Shown here: positions 20,850 through 33,252 of the stretch, one piece after another
Layout of the letters: the number at the start of each line of letters is the position of its first letter
How positions within the stretch are numbered: position 1 is the stretch's first letter
Assembly (NCBI RefSeq): GCF_020379485.1
Contig: NC_063452.1
Span: 59,355,338-59,419,337 of the forward strand
Length of the DNA stretch: 64,000 bases
Direction of reading: 5' to 3'
Source of the DNA: Brassica napus
Lineage: Eukaryota > Streptophyta > Magnoliopsida > Brassicales > Brassicaceae
Translations under genes and position numbers: made by a program
Notes under the pieces: generated by a model
Seen by the model: the letters and a program-made list of their open reading frames with translations, nothing else
Databases searched by the model: none
Told to the model about the DNA's origin: nothing

Positions 20850-23800
20850 AAAACATGGACTTTAAGGGCCTGCTTAGCTAAAAAATCAGCATCGCTGTTC
20901 TGGGAACGGGAGATGTGATTGAAGGTGATAGAATCGAAGCTGGAGAGAGACTCTTGATGTCCTGGAGCACACCATAGATTTCCTTAAGCTGATTCGGGAT
21001 AGAGATTGCTCTGATGAGCGTTGCGCAATCGGAGAGGAACGCGACCGAGGGGAGTTCCAGTTTCATTGCTTCTGTGATTCCTTTACGGAGAGCCAGTGAT
21101 TCGGCCATGAGAGGAGAGCTAACGTTGTCGATGATGCATGTGCCTGACGAGAAGAAGCCCAATTGTTCATTAGTGAATCGCCAAGCAGTACCTGCTCGCT
21201 TTGATGACGCCTCCCAAGCTGCATCTACGAAACAACAGATTGTGTGGTTTTGTCTGGGGGCTTGTCTTCAAAAATTAATATGTTTCTTGTCAACCACAGG
21301 TACCAGCAGATCCATGGGAGAACTGGAGCTCTAATCCCTGTAGGTGGGAGGCAGATCATCTCTCTGGCTTTCACCATCAACGTTTTGAAATCTGCCTCCT
21401 CCTCAATGCGAATTGGTGATTTGAGGGGGATAAAACGCCATACTTCTTTGGCAAAAGGGCATTGAAAGAAGACGTGCATTGCTGTTTCTACTTTCTTACA
21501 TCGGGGACATAGAGCTGTAGAGTTCATACCTCGTCGCTGTAGTTCACTCCCTAACGGTAATGCTCCTTGAGCACACGACCACAAGAATAATTTGAGTTTT
21601 GGTGCTGTTTTGGAAGACCAAAAGTCTTTTATCCAATTGAAATCCAGGTCAGGGGAGGGTTGCGAAGCTGTTGCTTGAGGACTAAGGGATGGCATGGTCT
21701 GGGCTTTTAAATTATATTCTGACTTCGTTGAATAGATTCCTGAATCAAGGGGGAGCCAGACAAAAATATCTTCTGCCCCTTCCTTGCTTGGTCTTATGTA
21801 TTGTATCTGCTCCTTGAAGTCTGGTAAGAGTTTCTCTATTCTCTCTTTGTTCCACTGGAGGTTATCTGTGAGAAGATCAGAGACTCGAAGATCCAAATTT
21901 GATTCATGGATTGGACCAAATGGCTTTGTCTGAGCGTTGAGAGAGATCCATGCGTCCTTCCAAATTTTTGTAGTATGACCATTGCCAATTGTCTTTCCCA
22001 GGTGCTCTTGGAGGAGGTCTCTGCCATAGAGAATACTTCTCCATCCATGGGAGCAGACAACTGGGGTTTGAGCATCGAGAAAGCTCCTCTTGTGACAGTA
22101 TTTCCCAGTAAGTACCCTAGCTAATAAGCAGCTTGGAGACATTAATATTCTCCATGCAATCTTTGCCAAAAGAGCTTGGTTAAAGATTTGAATATCTCTT
22201 AGACCTAGACCGCCTGATGCTTTGGGTTTTGTTAGCTTCTCCCATGCTAACCAGCACATACTTTTCTTGTCGGGGGATTTATCCCACCAAAACCTCGTGA
22301 GCGCAGACTGTATTCTATTGCAGAGGCTTTGTGGGAGTTGGAAGCAAGACATTGCGTATGTGGGTATAGCTGTGAGAACTGCCTTGAGCATGGTGATCTT
22401 TCCTGCGCGGGAGAGGAACCTTGTGGACCAGTTTGAGGCTCGCTGTCTGATCCTATCTACAATTGAGGTAAACAGGTCTCTTTTCTTTCTCCCAAAGTGC
22501 TCAGGAAGGCCTAGGTATTTACCTACTCCTCCTTCCTTCTGAATTCCCAACAGATCTTTTGATTTTGTCTTAGTTTCCTCAGGAGTCTTTACGGAAAAGG
22601 TGATTGATGATTTAGAGATGTTAACTTTCTGACCCGGTACTTTTTCATAATCTTGCAGAATTTGGATCAGGGTGAGGCAACTCTCCGGTGATGAGGTACA
22701 GAAGATCATCGTGTCATCCGCAAACATCAGATGGTTTACACGGGGGCTTCCTCTTGCCACTCGCACACCTCTCATAGCTCCTTCTAGTTCTGCCTTTCTA
22801 CAGAGCCCCGATAAGACTTCTCCACACAGGATGAAGAGATAAGGCGAGATGGGGTCTCCTTGCCTAATTCCACGGTGAGGACTTACTGCTCCATATACCG
22901 AATCATTTATTAGATAGGAGTACGATACCGTTGTTACACATTGCATGATCCAGTTGATCCATTTAGAATGAAAATCTAGGCGAATCATCACTTGAGAGAG
23001 GAAGTTCCATTCAACTCTATCATAGGCTTTTGACCGCCATAGCACATTGTTTCTGAGCTTGTGAAGTCTTTAGGTATTGCAGCACCTCATGTGTGATTAA
23101 CACATTGTCTGTTATCGCACGTCTAGGGATAAAGGCAGATTGGTTCTCCGAGATGATGGAGCTCAAGACAAGCTTTAACCGTAGGGAGAGAAGCTTCGAT
23201 ATAATCTTGTAATATACATTACACAGAGCGATAGGTCGATACTCATCCACTTTCTTTGCACTGTGAATCTTGGGAATCAATCTAACATGTGTTTCATTCA
23301 ACGTAGGTGACAAGATTCCGAAGGAGAAGAAGTCCTGGATTTCTCTTATTACTGAGGAGCCAATAGTATCCCAGTTTGAGTGGAAGAAGCTAGCGGAGAA
23401 ACCGTCAGGACCTGGTGCTTTATCTGCATGAATAGCAAAGAGTGCCTCTTTTATTTCTGTAGGTGACGGTTCCCTGGTAAGGGATTCATTCCACTCCTCT
23501 GTTACACAAGGTTTCAGAGCTTGTATGACCGTGACACTGTTTTCTTCTATCTGGTTTGCAGTGAAGAGCTTGTCATAGTAGGCGCAAACTACGGCTGAGA
23601 TCTGTTCTTCCTCGAAAAAAGGTACACCATGATCATTCTCCAAGACCGTTAGTCTGTTTTTTGCTTTCCTGGATTTTGTTACCGCGTGAAAATAACCTGA
23701 ATTTGAGTCTCCAAGGGTCAGCCAGAGTTGGCGACTTCTTTGTTTCCAGTAGGCTTCCTCAGAGAGATAGGCTTTTAGGAGGAGCTTATTAATATTTTGG

Positions 23801-24741
23801 ATTCTCTCTTCATCAGGTACATCCATGGACATTTGCTCATCCAGCTCCTCTCGCAGCTCCTATATCACCTTTCTACTGTTCTCGTGGAATAACTTGCACC
23901 ACTTACAGATGGCTTTGCGACAAAGGGCCAGCCTTGCTTGTACTCCCAGGTAAGCACATTTACCCCAGACTTCCGCTACTAGCTCTTTAATTTCTTTGTT
24001 ATCTTTTAGGCGTCTGTCGTAGCGGAATAGATTGTGACCCTTCTTTTTCGTCGTGTCGAGGTACGAGATAATGGGGCGGTGGTCAGATCCCTCGAACTTT
24101 AGGTACTGACAGCGGCTTGAGGGAAAGAGATCGATCCATTCAGGGTTGCTCAGCGCCCTATCAAGGCGGCATCGTACAAGATGTGTCCCTCTTTTGCCTC
24201 TCCAGGAGAAGACATTTCCAGAATGTTTCAGATCAAAGAGGTCATTTTCGGATAGAAACGTTCTGAACGCTCCAAAGGTACCTTCTGTCCTTTCTGGCCC
24301 TCCTCTTTTCTCACTGTTGTCAATAAGTTCATTGAAATCACCGGTTAAGAACTAAGGGCCTTTAGGGTTAGAATGAAGTGACGATAGATTATTCCAAACC
24401 GCTTGTCTCTTTGTATGATCCGGTTCTCCGTAGGTGAAAGTTGCTAGAAAGGATTTTCCTTTGGAGGTGATTCTCGTGTCTATGAAATTGTTAGACGTAG
24501 ATAGAACTGTAAGTTCAATATCTTTCTTCCAGCTGAGAACCAAACCTCCACCGCCTGGGCTATGGGGGGGAACAAAGCAATTATTCTCATCTTTTAGCCA
24601 GGGGAGCTCTTTTTTAACCATATCTTCTTGATTCTTTGTTTCCATCAGGAACACAATATCAGGAGACTTCTTCTTCCAAAGCTCCTTGAGTCGCTGGACT
24701 GTTATGGGGTTCCCCAGCCCACAACAGTTCCAGCTCAGAAC
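20850..24741 (-). pseudogene. LINE-2 ORF2: endonuclease, reverse transcriptase, zf-RVT, RNase H (broken)
   Basis: The conserved opening reads IVLSWNCCGLGNPITVQ with no ATG at the usual place. The endonuclease is interrupted by TAG at 24352-24354, where the first LINE reads AWLLTGDFNE; a Trp codon probably became TAG. A second TAG sits about 23861-23863 before ELREELDEQ. Reverse transcriptase begins near 23832; at about 23030 the frame shifts, and comparison with the first LINE shows 14 bp missing, which removes the Asp of TDMSKAYD. The rest of the enzyme is open from 23045 to 21225 and keeps GIRQGDPISPY and FADD. The RNase H domain after 21240 has FVDAAW, MAESLALRK and LSDCATLIR, crossed by further frameshifts. 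No active enzyme could be made. Confidence 0.87.
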
Positions 24742-24743
24742 GA

Positions 24744-27096
24744 TTAAGGAGCCGGGAGTGGAAGAGACCGAAAATCCTGAGACTTCCTTGGGGAGGAAGG
24801 GGACTTTCTTGTCGCATATGTGGTTTCCCTTCTTGATGGTCCTGCTCTTTCATTCCTCTGATTAGCGTCTTGTTGCTTTGCTGGTGAGGCTCTGTTGTCC
24901 TGTTTCTTTTTTGTAATAGCTGGGATTAACTGTATAGCAGGGTTCCTTGCAGGAAGTGTAGTATCTTTAGCCAAGCGGACTCCTTCTCTAGCAGCTCCAG
25001 ATGTCTTCTGGTTCAGAGTAGAAGCTCCAGTCATGCGCTTTCTGTCATTTACCGGAGATTGTTGGATTTGTGATAGCTTCCTCTTCTTAGAGCTTGCTCC
25101 TCTGAGAATATTCGAGAGTAGTCTTGGTGAGCGCATTTTAGTTTGCTTTGATATCTTGTTCTTCGCCTTTTTTTGGAAGTTTCTTAGAGTTTCTTCATCT
25201 TATGCTACTTCCAGAGTTTCTCTTGACTCACCATTTCCTTCTTCCAACAGCCCGTTAGGACTGACAATGACTGATTTGAGTTTCCCAGCTTGGATCTCCT
25301 CTGTGGTGTTGTTTGTTTGGGTCATCAGGCCTAAGCCCCCAATGTCGTTTGGCTCACCTCTTCTCGTAACCGGAGGGGGAGTAACTTCTACATCTGAAGG
25401 TTGCATAGCCAAATCAAAATCAATGCCAGGAGGGCTTTCTGATCTCACTCCGCGCTCCCATGGAGATAGGGGACGTCTTTGATCTGCTGAGGCAGCTAAA
25501 ATGGACTCCGCCGTTCTTTCCATTAAGTCTTCTGCATCTCCCGCTAAAACACGTTGTCTTCTTGCAGCAGCTTCCACCGGGTCTACACAACTGAGGTATT
25601 GTTTTGTAACCTCTTGGAGATCTTGTAATACTTGTTCTTTAGATAAAGGCACCTGGACATTTGAATTCTGAGAGGTATCTACTCTATGCTCCCTAGAGGA
25701 CTCACATATTCTCAAAATCCCTGCCGCCGTTTCTTCCGTTTGGCCTCTAGCATCTTCTGCTAGTACCCTTTGTCTCCTGGCGGCCGCTTCCGTGGGGTCT
25801 GGGCAGCTAAGGTACATGAGAGTAGCTTCATTTAGGTCTTTAATGATTTGTTCCTCCACCTGCCTTCTTGGTGATCCTTGAAGAGATTGGTTCTCTGTGA
25901 TCTTGTAGCTAGGGTCTTGAGGTTGACCAGAAGCTGAAGCGTCTATGGGCTTCAACACAAGAGGTAGAGGTGTTGGCTTCTTTCTCCATTCACTGAGACC
26001 TTTCTGAGGGAAGGGGTTTTTTCTTTGAAGAAATCTCTCTTTTTCTAAGTCTCTTTTCTGAGTGTAGGGAGGCGAGTTATACACTTGAGGTTCAGGGACT
26101 CTTTCCAGCGCCTTGCTTCTCCAGTTGTGGGAGTCTTCGTTTGGCTTCTCTATGATTCTTGTTGGTGGGGGGGACCTTGGTTTGCTTTGTGGCCACGCGC
26201 GCACCAAAACTGTTGCCGTAGCGGTCGACTCTTTCGTGGAAAGCACCAGTTTGTTGGTTGCCTCTGGTCTCTGTTCGTGCATCTCGACTGGTTAGAGGTA
26301 CATCTTCTATGTACTTTTGGTTTAAAGTTAGCTGTCTGTTCCTGCGGAATGTAGTCTCTTCCGTATAGTAGCTTCCTTCTCTCTGAGCTAATATTTGTTC
26401 CTTTTGTTTGAGGGCCCCATCCTGGTCTCTCCTGGTATAAGCAGTGCAGTCTTTTTTCAGATGGGTTAGGGAGTAGCAGGCAGAGCACTGATTCTCGAGC
26501 TTCTCATACTCCAGGTAGATCAGGCTTTCTTCCCCCGAATCGAACTCTATGATGGCTTCTTTGGTAAGTGGCATGAGACCATCTACTAGAACTTTAACCC
26601 TTGTCGTTGTCTTTGTCAGTTCATGGTTTAGGAGCGTTCCTAGATCCTTTCCTATTTTGCAGATCATGTCTTCTAGCCAGAAGTGTAGAGGAAGCCCCTT
26701 GATACGAATCCAAAAAGGGATTTGTGAAGGGAAAGAAGCCGATATTATGGGTTCCCATCGCTGGATAATAACCATCCAGTAGTCAAACTGGTAAGGTCTG
26801 TTGTCCAGAATTCTCTGCAAGTCTTCTTCCCTCTCAAATCTGAATTGGAAGCACCCATTTCCTAGATCTGAACCTGTTGCTTTTCCTTGAATATGCCATT
26901 TGAGACGTAAATCTGAGAGTAAAGCCCAGATCCGTTGTTCCCGCGGGTTTGTATCCCTACCTATGAGGGTAAGGGCGTTCTCCTTGATCAGTGCTGAGTT
27001 ATCAACATAAGGAGCCTTTATCCTTTTGATGCGAGTTTCCTGATCTTCAGCTAGGTGACTCTTTCCTTTTTCCCCAGTTGAGAAACGTTTAGCCAT
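24744..27096 (-). pseudogene. LINE-2 ORF1: DUF4283, CCHC knuckle, duplicated C-terminal module (frameshift and nonsense)
   Basis: The start MAKRFSTGEKG is at 27096; the longer frame begins only with TTG. DUF4283 carries SDLGNGCFQF, NRPYQFDYWMVIIQRWEP and PFWIRIKGLPLHFW, followed by the knuckle CSACYSLTHLKKDC (C-x2-C-x4-H-x4-C). The frame shifts within a seven-base G run near 26164-26173 (KVPPT joins RIIEKPNED), then runs to a TAA at 25200-25202. The frame reopens beyond that codon and continues in the same phase to 24744, with SSKKRKL matching GSKKRNL of the first LINE. A 50-residue module occurs twice, offset by 72 residues: NEATLMYLSCPDPTEAAARR and QEVTKQYLSCVDPVEAAARR, each followed by QRVLA. 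The first LINE has only one copy. Confidence 0.85.
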
Positions 27097-27458
27097 GGCT
27101 TTTGCAGGTGAGTGTCGTTGACGCTTGCTGAGTAGCAAAGATTTGTTGCAAAAACACCTTTAGTAGTTCTCACCCTTGTCCAGTATGAACCAAATCTGAA
27201 GATTCTGATGGGAATGAGGGCTTGTGGTTTGAGATTTGAAAGAAAACGAGATCTTGGAGGACGCTACTTCTGGAAAAGAAATAGGGCTTCCAAAGGAGAG
27301 ACCGTAATGGACTGGAGGTTTCTTTCCAATTACGGTACTCAACTGATGTGTCGTTGTCGAAGTTTCAAATCTTGGGGACGTTACTTCCTTGCATCGAAAG
27401 CCGTGCCTGGGAGAGTCCTTTCTCACCGAGACTTTGAAGACATCTTTTCCACAATAGT

Positions 27459-27980
27459 CCATACTCCATAGTCCATACGACACTTACCAGAAAACTATGT
27501 TAGAGGATTAAAAACATTTATATTTTGTAAACAGTAGTTTTCTTAAATAAAATATAAAATTCTTGCACGATTATCGTAGTCTAACAATTAAAAAAAAATT
27601 ACCTTGAAAATAATTGCAAACCGATATTGATATATATACAGTAAAACAATATATGATATATGATATATCTTTTCATTTTGAATACTTTTTTTTAAATGGT
27701 TTGTGGTTGTTTCTCATTTTTACTTATATTATATATTTTAAAAGTTTATGGAAAATCAAAAGATATGTATTTTCTCCTTATTTTAGTTTACTTTAATGTC
27801 ACATGAATTTTTTTGATAGCACAATAAGATGTTTTATACAAAAGTATAAATTCTACAAAGTGCATATTTGTAATTTTATTAAAATAAGTTTAAGATAATA
27901 ATTTAAAATATGCATAAAAATTTAAATGTTTATATCTTTGCTAATAGGTATTGAAATATTGGTAATTTTATTACAACTAA
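27459..27980. other. AT-rich DNA between LINE-2 and the Helitron
   Basis: No gene is seen. The 3' part, about 27900-27980, resembles 1130-1199 and includes the shared phrase taattttattacaactaa that directly precedes the Helitron 5' end. Confidence 0.5.
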
Positions 27981-29670
27981 TCTATACTAATAAAAGGGAC
28001 CTTTTGAGGCTCCATAGAGCGTCCACATCAGCGAAAAAAATTCTCTCGAAATATGACATGTGGCATTATTATTTAAAAAATAGAAAATAAGTAATAAGCA
28101 AATTTGCAATATAAGGAAAAATATATAATAAGTAAATAAACAATATAAGAAATAGAAACATTACATTAAACAATAATAAATAAATATACAATATAAGAAA
28201 AAATAAATAATAAGTAAATATACAATATAATAAATAAAAATATTACATTAAATATATATCGTAATATTATCATTGATATAAAAATAAAAAATCTATACTA
28301 ATAAAATGAACCTTTTGAGGCTCCATAGAGTGTCCACATCAGCGAAAAAAATTCTCCCGAAAGATGACACGTGACATTATTATTTAAAAAATAGAAAATA
28401 AATAATAAGTAAATTTGTAATAGAAGAAAAAATAAATAATATGTAAATAAATAAAAAGAAACATTGCATTAAACTAATAAGTAAATATACAATATAAGAA
28501 AAATAAATTATAAGTAAATGTACAATTAAGAAATAAAAAACTAAATTAAACATATATATGAAAAATGTATAATAGAATAAATAATAATTAAATACACAAT
28601 ATAAGAAATAGAAATATTATATTAAAAATTTATCGTAATATTAGAATAAATAAATATAAAATAAAAAAAAAATAATAAGTAAATAGAGTATATAAGAAAT
28701 AAAAATATTACATTAGATATATATCGTAATATTATCAGTGATATAAATCTATACTAATAAAAGTAACCTTTTGAGGCTCTATAGAGTGTCTACATCAGCG
28801 AAAAAAATTCTCTCGAAAGATGACACGTGGCATTATTATTTAAAAAATAGAAAATAAATAATAAGTAACTTTCCAATAGAAGGAAAAATAAATAATATGT
28901 AAATAAATAAACAGAAACATTGCATTAAACTAATAAGTAAATATACAATATAAGGAAAATAAATTATAAGTAAATATACAATTAAGAAATAAAAAAACTA
29001 AATTAAACATATATATGAAAAATGTATAATAGAATAAATAATAACTAAATACACAATATAAGAAATAGAAATATCATATTAAATATTTATCGTAATATTA
29101 GAATAAATAAATATAAAATATAAGAAATAATAAATAATAAGTAAATATAGTATATAAGAAATAAAAATATTACATTAGATATATATCGTAATATTATCAG
29201 TGATATAAATCTATACTAATAAAAGAAACCTTTTGAGGCTCCGTAGAGTGTCCACATCAGCGAAAAAAATTCTCCACAAAGATGACACGTGGCATTATTA
29301 TTTAGAAAATAGAAAATAAATAATAAGTAAATTTGCAATATAAGGAAAAATAAATAATATTTAAATAAATAAACAGAAACATTGCATTAAACTAATAAGT
29401 AAATATACAATTAAAAAATAAAAACTAAATTAAACATATATATGAAAAATGTATAGTAGAATAAATAATAACTAAATACACAATATAAGAAATAGAAATA
29501 TTATATTAAATATTTATCGTAATAGTAGGATAAATAGATATAAAATATAAGAAAAAATAAATAATAAGTAAATATAGTATATAAGAAATAAAAATATTAC
29601 ATTAGATATATATCGTAATATTATCAGTGATATAAAAGCAAGAAATTTAGAATAAACAAATATACAAAAT
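27981..29670 (+). repeat. Reiterated Helitron 5'-end units
   Basis: Complete 5' ends, each opening tctatactaataaaa and continuing with ccttttgaggctccatagag and gtccacatcagcgaaaaaa, start at 27981, 28292, 28748 and 29210. A decayed fifth copy is at about 30474. Spacings are 311, 456 and 462 bp, then about 1260. Each unit also has gatgacacgtggcattatta, with small differences. The arrangement looks like tandem amplification or serial end-to-end insertion. Confidence 0.85.
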
Positions 29671-32226
29671 AAGAAAAGATAAACAGTAAGTAAATATACA
29701 ATATAAAAAATGGAAAAAACTAAATTAAACATATATCTGAAAAATGTATAGATAAATAAATTATAAGTAAATATACAATATAAAAATATTACATTAAACA
29801 TTAATTATAATATTACAATAAGTAAATACAAAACATAAGAAAAATAAAGAATAAGTAAATATACAATATAAAAAATACAAAAAATACATTAAACATCTAT
29901 CTGAAAAGTATATTACAATAAAAAGTTAGATAAGTAAATATACAATATAAGTAATAGAAATATTACATCAAACATCTATCGTAATATTACAATTTGATAT
30001 AAAAGCAAAACATTTAGATAAGTAAATATACAATAAAATAAATAAATATACAATATAAGAAATGAAAAAACTACATTAAACATCTATCTAAAAAATGTAT
30101 AGTTTTACATTTTTATTATTTCCAGATATTTTGTAAGTAAATATAAAATATAAGTCAAACAAGCATACAATATAAGAAATATAAATATTACTTCAAACCT
30201 CTATCATAATATTATCATTTGATATAAAAGCAAGAAAATCAAAATAAGTAAATATACGATATAAAAAAAAATAAACAATAGGTAAAATACAATTAAGAAA
30301 TTAAAAACTAAATTAAACATTTGTGTGAAAAAAAATGTTCAAAAAAATAAATAATAAGTAAATATACAATTTTAAGAAATAGAAATATTTTATTAAACAT
30401 CTATCATAATATTAGAATAAGTAAATATACAATATAAGAAACAATACACAATAAGTAAATATACATTAGTAGAAATAGATACTAATAAAAGAAACATTTT
30501 GAGGTTCCATATAGGATTCACATCAGCGAAAAAAACTTCTCACATGAGACGAGACATTATTATTTAAAAAATAAAAAATAAATAATAAGTAAATAAACAA
30601 TATAAGAAATAGAAACATTACATTAAACAATAATAATTAAATATACAATATAAGAAAAAATAAATAATAAGTAAATATACAATATAATAAATAAAAATAT
30701 TGCATTAAACATATATCATAATATTATCATTTGATATAAAAGCAAGAAAATTAGAATAAGTAAATATACAATTTATAAAATGGAAAAAGTAAATTAAACA
30801 TATATATGAAAATATATAGTTAAATAAATAATAAGTGAATATACAATATAAAAATATTACACTAAAAATTTATTATAATATTACAATAAGTAAGTATAAA
30901 ACATAAAAAAATAATAAGTAAATATACAATATAATAAATACAAAAAATACATTAAACACCTATCGGAAAAATATATTATAAAATAAATATTAAGTAAATA
31001 TATAATATAAGAAATATAAATATTACTTTAAACATCTATCGTAATATTACAATTTGATATAAAAGAAAAAAAATTAGATAAGTAAATATACAATATAAGA
31101 AATAAAAACACTACATTAAACATCTATCTGAAAAATGTATAGTTTTACATTTTTTTTATTTCCAAATATTTTATAAGTAAATATACAACATAAGTAAAAC
31201 AAGTATACAATATATGTAAAACAAACGTACAATATAAGAAATATAAATATCACATTAAACCCCTATCATAATACTATTATTTGGTATAAAAGGAAGAAAA
31301 TTAAAATAAATAAATATACAATATAAAAAATAAACAATAGGTAAAATACAATTAAGAAATTAAAAAAATAAATTAAACATCTCTCTGAAAAAAATGTTTA
31401 GTAAAATGAATAATAAATAAATATACAATTTAACAAATAGAAATATTATATTAAACATCAATCGTAATATTAGAATTAATAAATATACAATATAAGGAAA
31501 AATACACAATAAGTAAATATACAATATTATAACTGAAAAAACTAAATTAAAAATCAATCTGAAAAATGTATAGTAAAATAAATAATAATTAAGTATATTT
31601 ATTTTGACAACAATAATTAAGTATAAGAAATAAAAATATTACATTAAGCATCTATCATAACATTAGAATAAAAAAAAGTAAATATACAATATAAGAAAAA
31701 ATAAATAATAAGTAAATATACAATATAAGAAATAAAAACTAACATCAAGCATCTATCTGAAAATGTATATTTTTACATTTTTATTATTTACAAATACTTT
31801 TATAAGTACATATATATACAATATATGAAGAAATAAATAGTACGTAAATATGCAATATAAGAGATACAAATGTTACATATTATAATAAGTAAAAATATAA
31901 GAAAAAATAAATAATTAGTAAATATAATATATAAAAAATAAAAATATTACATTAAATTTATATCATAATATTATCATTGATATAAAAGCAAGAAATTTAG
32001 AAAAAGTAAATATACAAAATAATAAATGATAAATAGTAAGTAAATATACCATATAAAAAAAATTATACATCTATCTCAAAAATGTATAGTTAAATGGAAA
32101 ATGTATAGTTAAATAAATAATAAGCAAATATACAATATAAGACATAGAAATATTTCATTAAATATCTATTGTAATTTTACCATTTGATATAAAAGCAAAA
32201 AAATTAGAATAAAAAAATATACAATA

Positions 32227-32518
32227 CAGAGAAATTCCTTAAGATGGTCAGTTTAAGTTTTTGTCCCAAAATAGCATTAATAAGAAAAATGACCAAAAGA
32301 AGTTTTATTAAAGAGTAAAAATACTTTTATACCGTAGGGTTAACTAATCTAGATTTAGGGTTTAGAGTTAAGGGTGGGGTTTTGAGGATAGGATTTCAAA
32401 TTAAAAAAAAAATTAAAATTAAAATTTTCAAAATAAAAAGTGGCTATTTTGGTCATTTTACTTATTCAATGTTATTTTTGTGACAAAAACTTTAAAAAAA
32501 AAATTGAGAGAGATGTCC
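32227..32518. mobile_element. MITE nested in the Helitron
   Basis: Arms beginning near agtttttgtcccaaaatagc on the left and the complement of gttatttttgtgacaaaaac on the right form inverted repeats that include aaaatgaccaaaa. The centre has agggtttagagttaaggg. Flanking tacaata occurs at 32220-32226 and 32519-32525 as a likely 7-bp target duplication. The 292-bp element has no coding frame, and the host phrase caatataag resumes after it. Confidence 0.7.
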
Positions 32519-32752
32519 TACAATATAAGAAAAACTAAATAATAAGTAAATATACGATATAAGAAATGAAAAAATATATTAAATATCTATCTGAAAAATG
32601 TATAGTTTTCAGTTTTTTCCTAAGGAAATATATATTCACACAAAAATACAATTCAGAATTTTGTTGTTCTTCGTAATACAATGTAAAAAAAACTATATAG
32701 TTAACATTTGAAAATCAAAATAGCTCCGCGCGTAGCGCGGATTAACACCTAG

Positions 32753-33252
32753 TCTATAAAGAAAATATAGCTGCGTGTAAGATAATTTTGAATATATGCA
32801 TTTTTCCTAAACCAATTATATAAAATATGGCACATCTTTTTTTATAAAAAGTAGAGAATTGAAAAAAAAAATCCAAAATAGTATATTCTATAGAATAATT
32901 CCGATAAGGTTTAATCTGACAAACAACTAAATCACAACGTAGATTTTCCATTCTGTCTTGATTTAACTGTAAATTTATTTCTGAAAATTACGTTGGTCTC
33001 TTTTACCGTACCCATTCTAACGAATTTTCACCCTTTTCATATCTCTTTCTCCCGTAACAAATAGGACTAGAATTAAAGTTAAAATTAAATAAATTAAGAG
33101 AGGTTGCCGGTGCTGTTAAAATATGATTAAAACCAAACCTTTGACTTTGTTAAAAAAATATTCTTCTATCTATATAATTAAGGCTAACCCACGAGACCAA
33201 AACCTTCTCCAAACCAAAAAAGTTTTTTAAGTTCTCCTTTTGGGATTCGAAG
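32753..33252. other. Upstream region of the proline-rich gene
   Basis: AT-rich DNA with the probable promoter and 5' UTR of the small gene at 33253. The stretch tctatctatataattaagg near 33166-33184 could contain its TATA box, about 75 bp before the ATG. Confidence 0.4.

Larger units (their letters stand above)
20745..27447 (-). mobile_element. Second L1-type LINE, full length with perfect 11-bp duplication, inactive
   Basis: A 6.7-kb reverse-oriented L1 has the same architecture as the element at 4063-10404. The flanks are tccacaatagt at 20734-20744 and again at 27448-27458, a perfect target-site duplication. Next to the left copy is a short T run (20747-20754), the poly(A) tail. The 5' leader is about 350 bp (27097-27447). 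ORF1 and ORF2 are both recognisable but broken by nonsense codons, a homopolymer frameshift and a 14-bp deletion in the reverse transcriptase. Proteins of the two LINEs are clearly related but too different to be recent copies of each other. Confidence 0.93.
27981..32752 (+). mobile_element. Large non-autonomous Helitron, extremely AT-rich
   Basis: The 5' end is tctatactaataaaag directly after an A (27980). The 3' end has a 6-bp stem and 3-base loop, ccgcgc-gta-gcgcgg at 32726-32740, followed after eight bases by ctag at 32749-32752, with T next. A 5'-TC end, a 3' hairpin, a CTRR end and insertion between A and T are the Helitron hallmarks. The 4.8-kb body is almost entirely short reiterated phrases such as aagtaaatatacaatataag and aaatattacattaaacat. 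No Rep/helicase coding sequence is present, so it would need helpers elsewhere. A MITE is nested at 32227-32518. The start phrase recurs several times within the first 2.5 kb. Confidence 0.85.

Noticed and set aside
27160..27483. 107-residue minus-strand frame upstream of LINE-2 ORF1
   Set aside because: Falls in the LINE 5' leader and across its junction; no domain.
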